NCBI GenBank assembly: GCA_018456245.1
Contig: JAGYHQ010000002.1
Location: 18,171 to 82,170, forward strand
DNA from: Tenacibaculum sp.
GTDB taxonomy: Bacteria; Bacteroidota; Bacteroidia; Flavobacteriales; Flavobacteriaceae
DNA: 64,000 nt
Direction: 5' to 3'
Position 1 is the stretch's first letter; every line of letters begins with the position of its first letter. Both the position numbers and the translations under genes were made by a program. Below the pieces are notes generated by a model, which did not search any database, was not told where the DNA came from, and worked only from the letters and a program-made list of their open reading frames with translations. Shown piece by piece: positions 1 to 10,627 of this stretch.

Positions 1-106
1 AAATCCTGATGAACTTTTTGATAAGTCAGAAATTATAAGTAGATTAGAACGCGTAAAAGCAGAATTAATAAATATTAAAAATAAATTAGAATAAAAACAT
101 AGAATT

Positions 107-715
107 ATGAAAAAGTGGTTACCAGTAATTATTATTGCAGTAATAGTTTTAGGATTTTACAGATGGACAGTAGGTTTTAATAATAAAGCTGTAAAATTAA
201 ATGAAAATATAGAAGAATCTTGGGGAAATGTACAAAACTCTTATCAAAGAAGAAGTGATTTAATCGGTAATTTGGTAAAAACGGTACAAGGAGCAGCAGA
301 TTTTGAAAAAAGTACACTTACTTCAGTTATAGAAGCAAGATCAAAAGCTACATCAATAACTATTGACCCTACTAATATTACTCCAGAGCAGTTAAATCAA
401 TTTAATGAGGCACAAAGTGGTTTAAGTAGTGCTTTATCACGATTATTAGTTTCAGTAGAAAGATATCCTGATTTAAAAGCAAATCAGAACTTTTTAAAAT
501 TACAAGATGAATTGGCTAGTACTGAGAACCAAATTTTAACGGCTCGTACACGTTTTAATGAAGCTATTAAACCTTATAATATGCATATTAAAACATTCCC
601 TAATTCAATATTGGCAGGATGGTTTAATTTTGAGCCAAAACCTTATTTTAAATCGGATGAAGGAGCTGATAAAGCACCAGATGTAGATTTTAATTTTGGG
701 AATAAGGAAAAATAA
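107..715 (+). CDS. lemA: LemA family protein
   Basis: N-terminal TM helix then NxxVKLNENIEESWGNVQNSYQRRSDLIGNLV, typical LemA. Confidence 0.9.
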   Translation: MKKWLPVIIIAVIVLGFYRWTVGFNNKAVKLNENIEESWGNVQNSYQRRSDLIGNLVKTVQGAADFEKSTLTSVIEARSKATSITIDPTNITPEQLNQFNEAQSGLSSALSRLLVSVERYPDLKANQNFLKLQDELASTENQILTARTRFNEAIKPYNMHIKTFPNSILAGWFNFEPKPYFKSDEGADKAPDVDFNFGNKEK

Positions 716-1152
716 TGAGTAAACTTTCTAATTTTCTTTCATCTTCAGATGAACAAGAGATAGTTAAGGCAATTACTGAAGCAGAATTAAATACTTCTGG
801 AGAAATACGTGTTCATATTGAGGGAACTTCAAACAAACCTTATATGGAAAGAGCTGTAGAAGTATTTAATTCATTAGAAATGTATAATACTAAACAGCGA
901 AATGGGGTATTAATATACATTGCTGTTGAAGATAACCAGCTTGTTATCTATGGGGATGAGGGAATTTATAAAATTGCAGAAAGTAATTTTTGGGATGATA
1001 CTTGTAATTTGATAATTAATTCTTTTAAAGAAGGTAATCATAAAGAAGGGATAGTAAAAGGTGTTTTAGAAGTGGGGGAGAAATTAAAAACATTTTTTCC
1101 TTATAAAAAAGATGATATTGATGAATTACCTAACACTATTTCAAAAGGATAG
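715..1152 (+). CDS. TPM domain protein
   Basis: EAELNTSGEIRVHIE...GVLIYIAVEDNQLVIYGDEGI; overlaps the LemA stop. Confidence 0.8.
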   Translation: MSKLSNFLSSSDEQEIVKAITEAELNTSGEIRVHIEGTSNKPYMERAVEVFNSLEMYNTKQRNGVLIYIAVEDNQLVIYGDEGIYKIAESNFWDDTCNLIINSFKEGNHKEGIVKGVLEVGEKLKTFFPYKKDDIDELPNTISKG

Positions 1153-1947
1153 ATGAACATATTTAAGAAAAATATATTTTTTGTTGTTTTATTGCTTGGA
1201 GTTTTAAACTCTCTTCAGGCACAGTTTAATATTCCTGAAAAGCCTAAAATTCAAACAAGTGTTTATGATTACGTTGGGTTGTTACCTAGTCATCAAAAAA
1301 AAGCATTAGAAAATAAATTAATAAAGTATTCTGATAGTACCTCAACACAAATAGTTATAGGAATTATTCCTTCAACTAAGGGGGAGTATATAGGGATGCT
1401 TACACCACGTTGGGCTCATAAATGGGGTATAGGACAAGTAAAAGAAGATAACGGTATTTTTATTTTATTAGCAAAAAATGATAGAAAAATATGGATTTCA
1501 CCGGGTTATGGTGTAGAACATATTTTAACAGCAGGAACAACAGGAGATATTATAAGAAATGTAATTATTCCTGAATTTAGGACTGGTAATTATTACTTGG
1601 GTTTAAATAATGGAGTAGATGTTATTTTTAATTACTTAAATGGTACTTATAAAGCAAAACCAAACGAAAATACTGAAGAATTTCCTTTTTTCGTATTCAT
1701 AATTATAATTATTGCTTTAATGATATTATTATTTATTATATCAAAAAGTGGTTCTAATAATAGAAATAATAGAGGAGGAGGTTTTGGTAATAAAAAAAGA
1801 GGAGATTTTGTAGACTTTGGAGGTTTCTCAGGAGGTTATTATACAGGTGGTACTTACAGTAGTGAAGGTTTTGGTGGCTTTGGAGGTTTTTCAGGAGGTT
1901 TTGGAGGAGGAGGTTTCTCTGGTGGAGGAGCAGGTGGTAGTTGGTAA
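1153..1947 (+). CDS. TPM domain protein (YgcG-like) with signal peptide, TM helix and Gly-rich tail
   Basis: VYDYVGLLPSHQKKALENKLIKYSDSTSTQIVI; C-terminal GGFGGFSGGFGGGGFSGGG. Confidence 0.85.
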   Translation: MNIFKKNIFFVVLLLGVLNSLQAQFNIPEKPKIQTSVYDYVGLLPSHQKKALENKLIKYSDSTSTQIVIGIIPSTKGEYIGMLTPRWAHKWGIGQVKEDNGIFILLAKNDRKIWISPGYGVEHILTAGTTGDIIRNVIIPEFRTGNYYLGLNNGVDVIFNYLNGTYKAKPNENTEEFPFFVFIIIIIALMILLFIISKSGSNNRNNRGGGFGNKKRGDFVDFGGFSGGYYTGGTYSSEGFGGFGGFSGGFGGGGFSGGGAGGSW

Positions 1948-2478
1948 TTAAAACTTCATTTTATCATTAAATAATTTTCTTAACTTTTCTAATTTTGGAG
2001 GAATTACAGCACTACAATAGGTTTGTTCAGGATTTTTACTATAATAATTTTGATGATATTCTTCAGCCTTAAAATAAGTGGTTAGTTCAGTTATTTCTGT
2101 TACAATTTTATCTTTATAATGAAGTTGTAATTCTTTAATAATATTTTCGGCAGTTTTCTTTTGAATATCAGAATTATAAAAAATAATAGATCGATATTGA
2201 GTTCCAACATCCTCTCCTTGACGATTTAACGTTGTAGGAATATGGGTAGCCATAAAAATTAATAGAATATCTTCTAATGAAATATTTTTAGTATTAAATG
2301 AAAGTTTAATTACTTCGGCGTGTCCTGTTTCTCCTGTACAGACTTGCTCATAAGTAGGGTTTTCAGCTTGCCCTCCTGCATAACCAACTTCTATATCGGT
2401 TATTCCGTCAACTATTCTAAAAACTGATTCTGTGCACCAAAAGCATCCACCTCCTAATATTATTGTATCTGTTTTCAT
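1948..2478 (-). CDS. msrA: peptide-methionine (S)-S-oxide reductase
   Basis: GGGCFWCTE catalytic motif. Confidence 0.94.
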   Translation of the reverse strand: MKTDTIILGGGCFWCTESVFRIVDGITDIEVGYAGGQAENPTYEQVCTGETGHAEVIKLSFNTKNISLEDILLIFMATHIPTTLNRQGEDVGTQYRSIIFYNSDIQKKTAENIIKELQLHYKDKIVTEITELTTYFKAEEYHQNYYSKNPEQTYCSAVIPPKLEKLRKLFNDKMKF

Positions 2479-2493
2479 ATAATTTTTTGGAAA

Positions 2494-3807
2494 TTATTTT
2501 TGTCTGAAATAAATTCCTATTGGAACACCTGAAAAATTATAATGTTCTCTTAGTTTGTTTTCAATAAATCGTTTGTAAGGATCTTTTATATATTGAGGTA
2601 AATTTGCAAAAAATGCAAATTGTGGTGTATGCGTTGGTAATTGCATACAGTATTTAATTTTTATGTATTTACCTTTTGTTGCTGGTGGAGGATAATTTTC
2701 AATAATTTCAAGCATTGTTTCGTTTAGCTTGCTTGTTTGTATTTTACGAGTTCTATTTTGATGAACTTCAACAGCTGTTTCAATTGCTTTAAAAATACGT
2801 TGTTTTGTTAATGCTGATATAAATATGATAGGTACATCAGTAAATGGAGCAGTAATTTCTTTTATTCTACGCTCAAAATCACGTATTGTATTGGTTTCTT
2901 TTTCTATTAAATCCCACTTATTTACAAGGATTATAATTCCTTTTCTGTTTTTTTCAGCAAGCCAAAATATTTTTTCGTCTTGTCCCTCAAATCCACGAGT
3001 AGCATCAATAACAAGAATGGCAACGTCACAGTGTTCAATAGCACGAACTGCACGCATTACCGAATAAAATTCTAAATCTTCTTTAACTTTTGATTTTTTT
3101 CTAATTCCTGCTGTATCGACTAAATTAAAATCAAACCCAAAACGATTATATTTTGTATCAATACTATCACGGGTAGTTCCAGCAATATTTGTTACAATAT
3201 TTCTTTCTTCGCCAATTAAAGCATTTATAAATGATGATTTTCCTGCGTTAGGACGACCAACTACAGCAAAGCGAGGTAATTCATCTTCATTTTTATTATC
3301 ATCAGAAGGTTCAGGAATTTTTTCTGCTATTGCATCTAATAATTCTCCTGTTCCACTTCCGTTTATTGATGAAATAGTATAGTAATCTCCTAAGCCAAGA
3401 TTGTAAAATTCAACAGCATCAGCATCACGCATTGCATTATCAACTTTATTAACAGCAATAAATTTAGGTTTATTTACCTGACGTAAAATTTTTGCAACTT
3501 CATCGTCCATTGGTGTAATTCCTTGCTCAACATCAACAACAAAAACAATAATATCGGCTTCTTCAATGGCTAATTGAACTTGTTTACGAATTTCATCTTC
3601 AAAAATATCATCAGAGCCTATTACATATCCACCTGTATCAATTACAGAGAATTCTTTTCCGTTCCATTCTGATTTCCCGTAATGACGATCACGAGTTACA
3701 CCACTTACAGAGTCTACAATGGCATCTCTGCGTTTAATTAATCTATTAAAAAATGTTGATTTCCCTACATTTGGGCGACCTACTATTGCTACGATACTGT
3801 TATTCAT
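2494..3807 (-). CDS. der: ribosome biogenesis GTPase Der
   Basis: two tandem G domains ([18 protein letters not shown]). Confidence 0.97.
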   Translation of the reverse strand: MNNSIVAIVGRPNVGKSTFFNRLIKRRDAIVDSVSGVTRDRHYGKSEWNGKEFSVIDTGGYVIGSDDIFEDEIRKQVQLAIEEADIIVFVVDVEQGITPMDDEVAKILRQVNKPKFIAVNKVDNAMRDADAVEFYNLGLGDYYTISSINGSGTGELLDAIAEKIPEPSDDNKNEDELPRFAVVGRPNAGKSSFINALIGEERNIVTNIAGTTRDSIDTKYNRFGFDFNLVDTAGIRKKSKVKEDLEFYSVMRAVRAIEHCDVAILVIDATRGFEGQDEKIFWLAEKNRKGIIILVNKWDLIEKETNTIRDFERRIKEITAPFTDVPIIFISALTKQRIFKAIETAVEVHQNRTRKIQTSKLNETMLEIIENYPPPATKGKYIKIKYCMQLPTHTPQFAFFANLPQYIKDPYKRFIENKLREHYNFSGVPIGIYFRQK

Positions 3808-3882
3808 TTTGCGAAGATAGTTTTAAAGTTTCAAAATTAGAAAGTTTAAAGTAATATTGTTCTTTTATTTTAGGATAAGTTT

Positions 3883-4767
3883 TTAGTCTTTATATCCAAA
3901 TCTTTTAAGTTGTCTTTCATCTGAACGCCAATTTTTGTTGACTTTCACATACAAATCTAAGAATATTTTTTTATCAAAAAACTTTTGTAAGTCTTTTCTT
4001 GCTTCTGTTCCTACTCGTTTTATGGCAGAGCCTTTGTGACCTATAATAATTCCTTTTTGAGTATCACGTTCCACCATAATAACTGCACGAATACGTATGA
4101 TTTCATCTTCTTCCTCAAAACTTTCGGTTTCAACTTCTACTGAATATGGAATTTCTTTTTTATAATGTTTTAGAATTTTTTCACGAATAGTTTCATTTAC
4201 AAAAAAGCGTTCTGGTTTATCGGTTAGTTGGTCTTTTGGATAAAATGCAGGTGATTGGGGTAGTAATTCAATTATTTTATTAAAAACGGCTTCAATATTA
4301 AAATTTTCTAATGCAGATATTACGTAAACAAAGGCATTAGGTAATTTATTTGTCCAATATTCAATTTTATTTTCTACTTCTTCGGGTGTTGATTTATCAA
4401 TTTTATTTAATAATAGAATAACAGGAATTTTACTATTTATTATTTTATTGAAAAAAGCTTCGTTTTTTAGTTCTTTTTCGCCAATTTCCACCATATATAT
4501 TAGTATATCGGCATCATCAAAGGCAGATTTTACAAAATCCATCATACTTTCTTGTAATTCGTATGCTGGTTTTATAATTCCGGGTGTGTCTGAAAAAACT
4601 ATTTGGTAATTTTCATCGTTTACAATTCCAAGTATTCTGTGCCTTGTAGTTTGTGCTTTTGATGTAATAATAGAAAGTTTTTCACCAACAAGTACATTCA
4701 TTAGTGTTGATTTTCCAACGTTTGGGTTTCCTATTATATTTACAAATCCTGCTTTATGTGTATTCAT
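3883..4767 (-). CDS. era: GTPase Era
   Basis: GNPNVGKST, KH domain IIGHKGSAIKRVGTEAR. Confidence 0.97.
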   Translation of the reverse strand: MNTHKAGFVNIIGNPNVGKSTLMNVLVGEKLSIITSKAQTTRHRILGIVNDENYQIVFSDTPGIIKPAYELQESMMDFVKSAFDDADILIYMVEIGEKELKNEAFFNKIINSKIPVILLLNKIDKSTPEEVENKIEYWTNKLPNAFVYVISALENFNIEAVFNKIIELLPQSPAFYPKDQLTDKPERFFVNETIREKILKHYKKEIPYSVEVETESFEEEDEIIRIRAVIMVERDTQKGIIIGHKGSAIKRVGTEARKDLQKFFDKKIFLDLYVKVNKNWRSDERQLKRFGYKD

Positions 4768-4820
4768 ATGGCAAAATTAATCTTTTTGTTTGGTATGATA
4801 TAATTAAAAATTAATTTATT

Positions 4821-4850
4821 TTGGTTAATCGAAAAAAGGTTGTATATTTG
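4821..4850 (+). promoter_or_regulatory. Bacteroidota-type promoter of the tRNA
   Basis: TTG at 4821-4823, 19 nt, TATATTTG (TAnnTTTG) at 4843-4850, 10 nt before the tRNA. Confidence 0.75.
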
Positions 4851-4860
4851 CAATCCAAAT

Positions 4861-4933
<73 letters not shown>

Positions 4934-4943
4934 CTTAGTTAAG

Positions 4944-4980
4944 CCTCAACTACCTAATTATTAGCAAGTTGAGGTTTTTT
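4944..4980 (+). terminator. rho-independent terminator downstream of the tRNA
   Basis: CCTCAACT / AGTTGAGG then TTTTTT. Confidence 0.8.
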
Positions 4981-5223
4981 ATTTTTAATTCTTCCCACTA
5001 ACTTCCCATTTTTTTATGGGTAGAATTTTATCTTTCCTATATTATCATTTCTTTATCAAAATATTTTTATTTAATTTAGATTCATATATAAATTCATTTT
5101 TAAGTGATGTACAATACAAAAAAATAAACTAAAATTATATTTATTGGTAATCAATTTATGTAGTTAAGTGGATATACTTACATCTTTTTTTTGAAATCAA
5201 ATTTAACATTAATATAAATTCAA

Positions 5224-5256
5224 TATGTCACAAATTTTTACTAAATTTGTGACATA
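5224..5256 (+). promoter_or_regulatory. 14-bp inverted repeat overlapping promoter of the AbiE-like operon
   Basis: TATGTCACAAATTT-ttact-AAATTTGTGACATA; TAAATTTG at 5242-5249 fits TAnnTTTG. Confidence 0.8.
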
Positions 5257-5273
5257 AATAATACATCTATATT

Positions 5274-5876
5274 TTGGAAAGTATTAACTTGCAAATAGAA
5301 AACAAAATAATTAAATCTTCTCGAGGTGAGATATTTTTTATTAGAGACTTTATAAAATACGGTTCAGAAGTTAATATTCGAAAGATACTTTCTCGTTTAG
5401 AAAAAGAATCTGTTATTGAACGCATTGCCTTTGGAATATACCTAAAACCTAAAAAAGATGAGGTGTTAGGTGTTATTTACCCGAATTTAGATGAAATTGC
5501 TTATAAAATTGCCAAACGAGATAAGGCTCGTATTGTGCCAACTGGTGCTTATGCTCTCTTTCTTTTGGGGCTGACAACTCAAATTCCTTTAAATACCGTT
5601 TATCTTACTGACGGTTCTCAACGAATAGTTAAAATTGGCAATCGTTCTATAAAATTTAAACGAACTGTTCCTAAAACTTTTGCTATTAAAGATGATTTAT
5701 TGCAACTTGTTGTACAATCATTAAAAGAAATAGGGCAAAAAAATTGTACAGAAGATTTTTTGCTGAAATTACAAAAATCGGTCATAAAAATATCTGACAA
5801 AACAATAGAAACCGAATTGAAATACGCACCGATGTGGGTTCAAAAAGAAATTAAAAAACTTTATAAACTTAATTAA
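5274..5876 (+). CDS. AbiEi-like antitoxin (DUF6088-type)
   Basis: winged-helix N-terminus, GTYAL-like IVPTGAYALFLLGLTTQIPLNTVYLTDG; adjacent to nucleotidyltransferase toxin. Confidence 0.8.
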   Translation: MESINLQIENKIIKSSRGEIFFIRDFIKYGSEVNIRKILSRLEKESVIERIAFGIYLKPKKDEVLGVIYPNLDEIAYKIAKRDKARIVPTGAYALFLLGLTTQIPLNTVYLTDGSQRIVKIGNRSIKFKRTVPKTFAIKDDLLQLVVQSLKEIGQKNCTEDFLLKLQKSVIKISDKTIETELKYAPMWVQKEIKKLYKLN

Positions 5877-5878
5877 AA

Positions 5879-6868
5879 ATGTGGATTGATTTAAACAAAG
5901 AACGAAAATTATTAAGTATTGAAAAAGTAAGTGCCTCAACAGGATTACCCAACTTTGCTATTGAAAAAGATTGGTGGGTTTGTTTGGTTTTAAAAGCTGT
6001 ATTTCAATCAAAATACGCAGAGTTTATCATTTTTAAGGGAGGAACATCTTTAAGTAAGGCTTATTCTTTAATTGAAAGATTTTCGGAAGATGTAGATTTA
6101 ATAATTGATAGAAAGTTATTAGGATATGAGGAGGTTAAGTCAAAAACACAGATCAAGAAACTTCGTAAAATTTCTGGAGGTTTTATTATAAATGAATTTA
6201 AGGAAGAACTCATAAAACAACTTAATGGATTAGGTGTTGAGGGAAAATTTTGTATTCAACACAAAACTTATGTAGATGATACAAGCGACCCTAATAGTTT
6301 AGAAATTTATTATGATTCAATATTTAATTTTAGTAATGATTATATTAAACCACGAGTATTATTAGAAATGAGTGCAAGGTCAATGACAGAACCATCTGAA
6401 CAAAAAGAAATAATATCGTGGATTGATGAGGAGTTTAAAAATACCGATTTTGCAGAAAATTCATTTAATGTTGAGGTTGTTATGCCTCAAAGAACTTTTT
6501 TAGAAAAAATATTTTTACTTCACGAGGAATTTAGAAAACCGAAAGACAGAATAAGAACTTACCGAATGACAAGGCATTTATATGATGTTGAAAAAATTGC
6601 AAATACTGAATATGGAAATATTGCTTTAAATAATAATATTCTGTTTAATGCTATTGTAGAACATCGCAAACATTTTACGCCTTTAAAAGGAGAAGATTAT
6701 AGTAAACATTTGAAAGGCTTTTTAAATATTTTACCTCCACAAGACTTAATAAAAAAATGGAAAGAAGATTATAAAAGTATGCAAGAAAATATGATTTCAG
6801 GCGAAAGTCTTCAATGGGAAGAATTACTTGATAATATTAAAAAAATTCAAAACAATATTAATATTTAA
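5879..6868 (+). CDS. AbiEii-like nucleotidyltransferase toxin
   Basis: FKGGTSLSKAYSLIERFSEDVDLII nucleotidyltransferase motif. Confidence 0.88.
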   Translation: MWIDLNKERKLLSIEKVSASTGLPNFAIEKDWWVCLVLKAVFQSKYAEFIIFKGGTSLSKAYSLIERFSEDVDLIIDRKLLGYEEVKSKTQIKKLRKISGGFIINEFKEELIKQLNGLGVEGKFCIQHKTYVDDTSDPNSLEIYYDSIFNFSNDYIKPRVLLEMSARSMTEPSEQKEIISWIDEEFKNTDFAENSFNVEVVMPQRTFLEKIFLLHEEFRKPKDRIRTYRMTRHLYDVEKIANTEYGNIALNNNILFNAIVEHRKHFTPLKGEDYSKHLKGFLNILPPQDLIKKWKEDYKSMQENMISGESLQWEELLDNIKKIQNNINI

Positions 6869-7086
6869 TTTCCTAACATAAAATAAAAGCGTGTTTAAAT
6901 AAATATGTAACAGATAATAAATACTTTGATATTGAAAACACAGATTATCCTTTTTCATACAAAAAAAACTCTGCATTACTTGTACTATTTTTTTCTAAAA
7001 ATAATAAGTATTTAACAACCGAAAATAGCACATTATTTAAATCATATTATCTTACAGCACCATCTCCAAGTTCTTTTGCACGAATA

Positions 7087-7428
7087 ATGTATAATCAAGG
7101 AATCTATATGCCTGTGGTGATTATAGGAGAAAAATTTCTTGGAATATTTGAACCAGAGCTAAGGTTAGTCGGGTTCAAAAGATTAAAAGTATCCACACTA
7201 GATAGTGATCATTCAAAAAACTATATAATTTTCTATTATGCTAATATTTCTCATATGGGCTTTGTAGAAGGTCATTTAAAAAATAAGAAATCTTTAAAAG
7301 AATATAAAGATTCCTATCTAAATAAAAATATTCTTAACATATTAGATATTGACGAATTTACTATTAATAAAGAATCCTTTACTATTAAAATGGAAACTAA
7401 TATTGTAAAAAATACTTTAATGAAGTAA
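7087..7428 (+). CDS. hypothetical protein (possibly fragmentary)
   Basis: 113-aa ORF, no recognised family. Confidence 0.35.
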   Translation: MYNQGIYMPVVIIGEKFLGIFEPELRLVGFKRLKVSTLDSDHSKNYIIFYYANISHMGFVEGHLKNKKSLKEYKDSYLNKNILNILDIDEFTINKESFTIKMETNIVKNTLMK

Positions 7429-7664
7429 AAAAAGATTTAGAAAAAAAGATGAAAAAGGAAATGAAAACTTAATTTATATAAATCTTCTAACTTTCTGAAC
7501 AATTTTAAAAATAAACAAATATTAAAACCTACAACAATCATTTTATACATAGTAACAATTGATACAATATTTTGATATTTTTCTCTTAAAGTTTATTCTT
7601 TACTATTTGAACATAATACACAACCACAATGTAAAAAAATTGAAAGATTTAACACAACACATTT

Positions 7665-7708
7665 CTTATTGACGAAAAGTGTCAAAACTTTCATTTTTCG
7701 TCAATAAG
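7665..7708 (+). promoter_or_regulatory. inverted repeat CTTATTGACGAAAA-N16-TTTTCGTCAATAAG
   Basis: perfect 14-bp arms; TATATTTG at 7712-7719 follows. Confidence 0.8.
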
Positions 7709-7732
7709 GAGTATATTTGTGAAAAATTTGTT

Positions 7733-8938
7733 ATGATAATAAGAGACACATACCTAAATAAATTACGAAAATTAAAAGATCAAAATTTAATTAAAGTCAT
7801 TACAGGTATAAGAAGATGTGGAAAATCAACATTGTTAGAAACCTTTAAAAATGAACTAATTTCTTCAGGTATTTCTGACAAGAATATTATTTTTATAAAT
7901 TTTGAAGAACGAGAAAATATAACATATTCATCTTGGGTTATTTTATATGATGAAATTATAGCAAAGGTAAATACTAATGAAAAATATTATATATTTTTAG
8001 ATGAGGTTCAACTTATTGATGACTTTGAAAAATTGGTTAATAGCTTATTTACCAAAAAAAATATTGATTTGTATGTTACAGGGTCAAATGCGTATCTTTT
8101 ATCAAGCGAATTAGCAACACTCTTAACAGGAAGATATATTGCTATCAATGTTCAACCATATTCGTTTAAAGAATATTTATTAGCAAATGAAAACACGCAA
8201 AATACTGACCGATTATTTCGTAAATATATAAATGAAAGTTCTTTTCCTGAATCAGTTACATTGTCAAAAAATAGTAACGATTTGGTTAATGATTATTTAC
8301 AATCTATATATGATACTGTCATTATTAAGGATATTGCACAACGACATAAATTACGAAATATAGATAATCTGCATCGTATTGTCAGTTTTTTGTTTGATTC
8401 TGTTGGTTCGTATATTTCACCTACAAATATTGCTAAACAACTTAATAACAACTCACAAAAAAGTATCTCACACAATACGATTAGTAAATATTTAGATTTT
8501 TTGACACAATCATATATTCTTTATAAAGCACCTCGTTACGATATTAAAGGGAAAGAACTTCTTTCAACAAATGAAAAATATTATATCGTTGATTTAGGAT
8601 TACGAAATATTACAACAACTAATAAATACGATACAGATTTGGGACATAAATTAGAAAATGTAGTTTATTTTGAATTATTAAGGCGTGGTGGTAAAGTATA
8701 TGTTGGAAAATACAAGGATAGAGAAATTGACTTTGTAGTGCAAAAACCAAACAATCAAATAGAATATTATCAAGTGGCATTTACAGTCAATAGCGAAAAA
8801 ACTTTTAAACGAGAAATTTCGGCTTTTGATAATATCAAAGATAGTTACCCAAAATATCTTTTAACTCTTGATTATGATACAAATAATATCAACGGAGTAA
8901 AAAAAGTAAATGTTATTGATTGGTTACTAGATGATTGA
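7733..8938 (+). CDS. AAA ATPase with DUF4143 domain
   Basis: TGIRRCGKSTLLETF Walker A, IFLDEVQ Walker B, ITGSNAYLLS, C-terminal nuclease-like REIDFVV; ATG at 7733 preferred over GTG 7679 because the inverted repeat overlaps the longer start. Confidence 0.88.
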   Translation: MIIRDTYLNKLRKLKDQNLIKVITGIRRCGKSTLLETFKNELISSGISDKNIIFINFEERENITYSSWVILYDEIIAKVNTNEKYYIFLDEVQLIDDFEKLVNSLFTKKNIDLYVTGSNAYLLSSELATLLTGRYIAINVQPYSFKEYLLANENTQNTDRLFRKYINESSFPESVTLSKNSNDLVNDYLQSIYDTVIIKDIAQRHKLRNIDNLHRIVSFLFDSVGSYISPTNIAKQLNNNSQKSISHNTISKYLDFLTQSYILYKAPRYDIKGKELLSTNEKYYIVDLGLRNITTTNKYDTDLGHKLENVVYFELLRRGGKVYVGKYKDREIDFVVQKPNNQIEYYQVAFTVNSEKTFKREISAFDNIKDSYPKYLLTLDYDTNNINGVKKVNVIDWLLDD

Positions 8939-8999
8939 GAAATTATAAGATATTTTTAAATTTTCAATAACTGTTTTTTGTTTAAAAATATTTATTTCA

Positions 9000-9593
9000 T
9001 TACTTCATCAATTTCTTAACCTTTTGAACAGTTCCAAGAGAAACACCATTTAGTTTCGCTATTTTACGCAATGAATTAACTCCTAATTTTAATTCTTTCT
9101 GCACTCCTTTGTATTTTGCTAAAAACACCTCATCGCTTTCTTTTGAGCCTTTTTCTCTACCTTTATAAACTCCTTTTTGTTTGGCTAATTCAATGCCTTG
9201 CCTTTGTCGTTCTAACATTATTGACCTTTCCATTTCTGCAATATTAGCCATAACAGATATAATCAACTTAAACGCACTGTTTGGCTTTCCTTTGACTAAA
9301 CTTTCAATTCCTAAATTATCTACCTTTAAAATGACTTTCTTTTCATTTAAATATTCTAATGTTCTTAAAATATCAAATAAATTCCTACCTAATCGGTCAA
9401 TGCTTGAAACTGATAAATAATTTATTGTTCCTTGCTCTATTTCTTCAATAAGTTTTTTCCCTTGTTCTCGTTTTTTGAAATCAACAGCACCTGATACCAC
9501 ATCAATAAACCATTTTTCTGATTGGTCTCCTTGTTCTCTTTGACGGTCAATCTTTTGTTTTTCTGTACTAACTCTTATATATCTTGCTTTCAT
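9000..9593 (-). CDS. serine recombinase/resolvase family protein
   Basis: YIRVSTEKQKIDRQ, SIDRLGRNLFDILRTLEYL, C-terminal HTH. Confidence 0.93.
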   Translation of the reverse strand: MKARYIRVSTEKQKIDRQREQGDQSEKWFIDVVSGAVDFKKREQGKKLIEEIEQGTINYLSVSSIDRLGRNLFDILRTLEYLNEKKVILKVDNLGIESLVKGKPNSAFKLIISVMANIAEMERSIMLERQRQGIELAKQKGVYKGREKGSKESDEVFLAKYKGVQKELKLGVNSLRKIAKLNGVSLGTVQKVKKLMK

Positions 9594-9610
9594 CTCTAAA
9601 AAGGCTTAAA

Positions 9611-9639
9611 AACACCCTTAAAATAGATATAAGGGTGTT
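9611..9639. terminator. terminator hairpin between ardA-like gene and recombinase
   Basis: AACACCCTT / AAGGGTGTT, T/A-rich on both sides. Confidence 0.75.
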
Positions 9640-9648
9640 GTTTTTTAT

Positions 9649-10179
9649 TTATATATTTCTAAAATAATGATTATCACTTGTTGAATAATCTAACATAATA
9701 TTCCATGCTGTTCGCTCCCAATCTACATGAATGTAGTTTGGTAGGTTTTTTGGAATGTCGCCACAATCTTCTAATAAATTACTTACAAAATGAACATCAT
9801 TATCATATTCCCCACAATAACATTCTTCAACCTTTTCAATAATTTTGTAAATATCTTTTTCATAACATCCTACACAGTTACAATACGCCTCAATTACTTC
9901 AAAATCATAACTACAATTTTCTATAATTTCCATTATTTCAAAAATTTCATCAGAAATATAGCTTTCTGAAATTAATCCCATTTCTTTAAATAAATCAGGA
10001 CATTCATAATCTTGAAACATAAATTCAGGGTCTTGCTCATCTTTATGAAGATTATACATTTCTTTTTTTAATTCCTCATAACTAGAATAGTCTTCTAAAT
10101 TAAGCCATTTACCATAAATACTTCCTTCGTTGTACTTTTTGTAAGTACCAACATAAATGTTTACATTTGTCATAGTCAA
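9649..10179 (-). CDS. ardA: ArdA-like antirestriction protein
   Basis: NVNIYVGTYKKYNEGSIYGKWLNLEDYSSYEEL; acidic DNA-mimic composition. Confidence 0.88.
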   Translation of the reverse strand: MTMTNVNIYVGTYKKYNEGSIYGKWLNLEDYSSYEELKKEMYNLHKDEQDPEFMFQDYECPDLFKEMGLISESYISDEIFEIMEIIENCSYDFEVIEAYCNCVGCYEKDIYKIIEKVEECYCGEYDNDVHFVSNLLEDCGDIPKNLPNYIHVDWERTAWNIMLDYSTSDNHYFRNI

Positions 10180-10216
10180 ACAATTTTTAATTAGTGTTAA
10201 AGTTTTTTGATTTTTT

Positions 10217-10250
10217 AGCCTTACGAATTGCCGTTCGTAGGGCTTTTTTT
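10217..10250 (+). terminator. terminator-like hairpin
   Basis: AGCCTTACGAA / TTCGTAGGGCT then T-run. Confidence 0.6.
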
Positions 10251-10627
10251 ATTACCCTATAAATATACAAAAAACAAATTAATTGTACTAATTTTAGCAT
10301 AGGTATTTTTAATATAATTATTAAAAATATATACCACACTTTTTAAAGTTAAAAATGTATAAGGTTAGACCATAACCTAAAAATAATACAAAAGGATTTT
10401 ACACATAAAAGTGATAAAAATAAAATGTAGATAAATAAATTGTTGGCTTTTTGTTTTGACTGAATTAAAACATAGAGGGGTACACAAAAAAATTAAATAC
10501 CCTCCCCCCTATTTTGTGTAAGGTGGTTATATATAAATCTGAATTTGGAAAAAAAAAATGAAAAAGGAGTGATATTTTTTCTTATATTGCTATCGAAAAT
10601 TTTGAGAAAAAAGCGTTAGCTTTTGGT

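Noticed and set aside
2825-3067. 80-aa plus-strand ORF
   Set aside because: Antisense to der.
6870-7660. Degenerate gene between AbiEii and the ATPase
   Set aside because: Some coding-like stretches, but no recognisable homologue or frame-shifted domain; kept only as a low-confidence ORF.
9181-9420. 79-aa plus-strand ORF
   Set aside because: Antisense to the serine recombinase.
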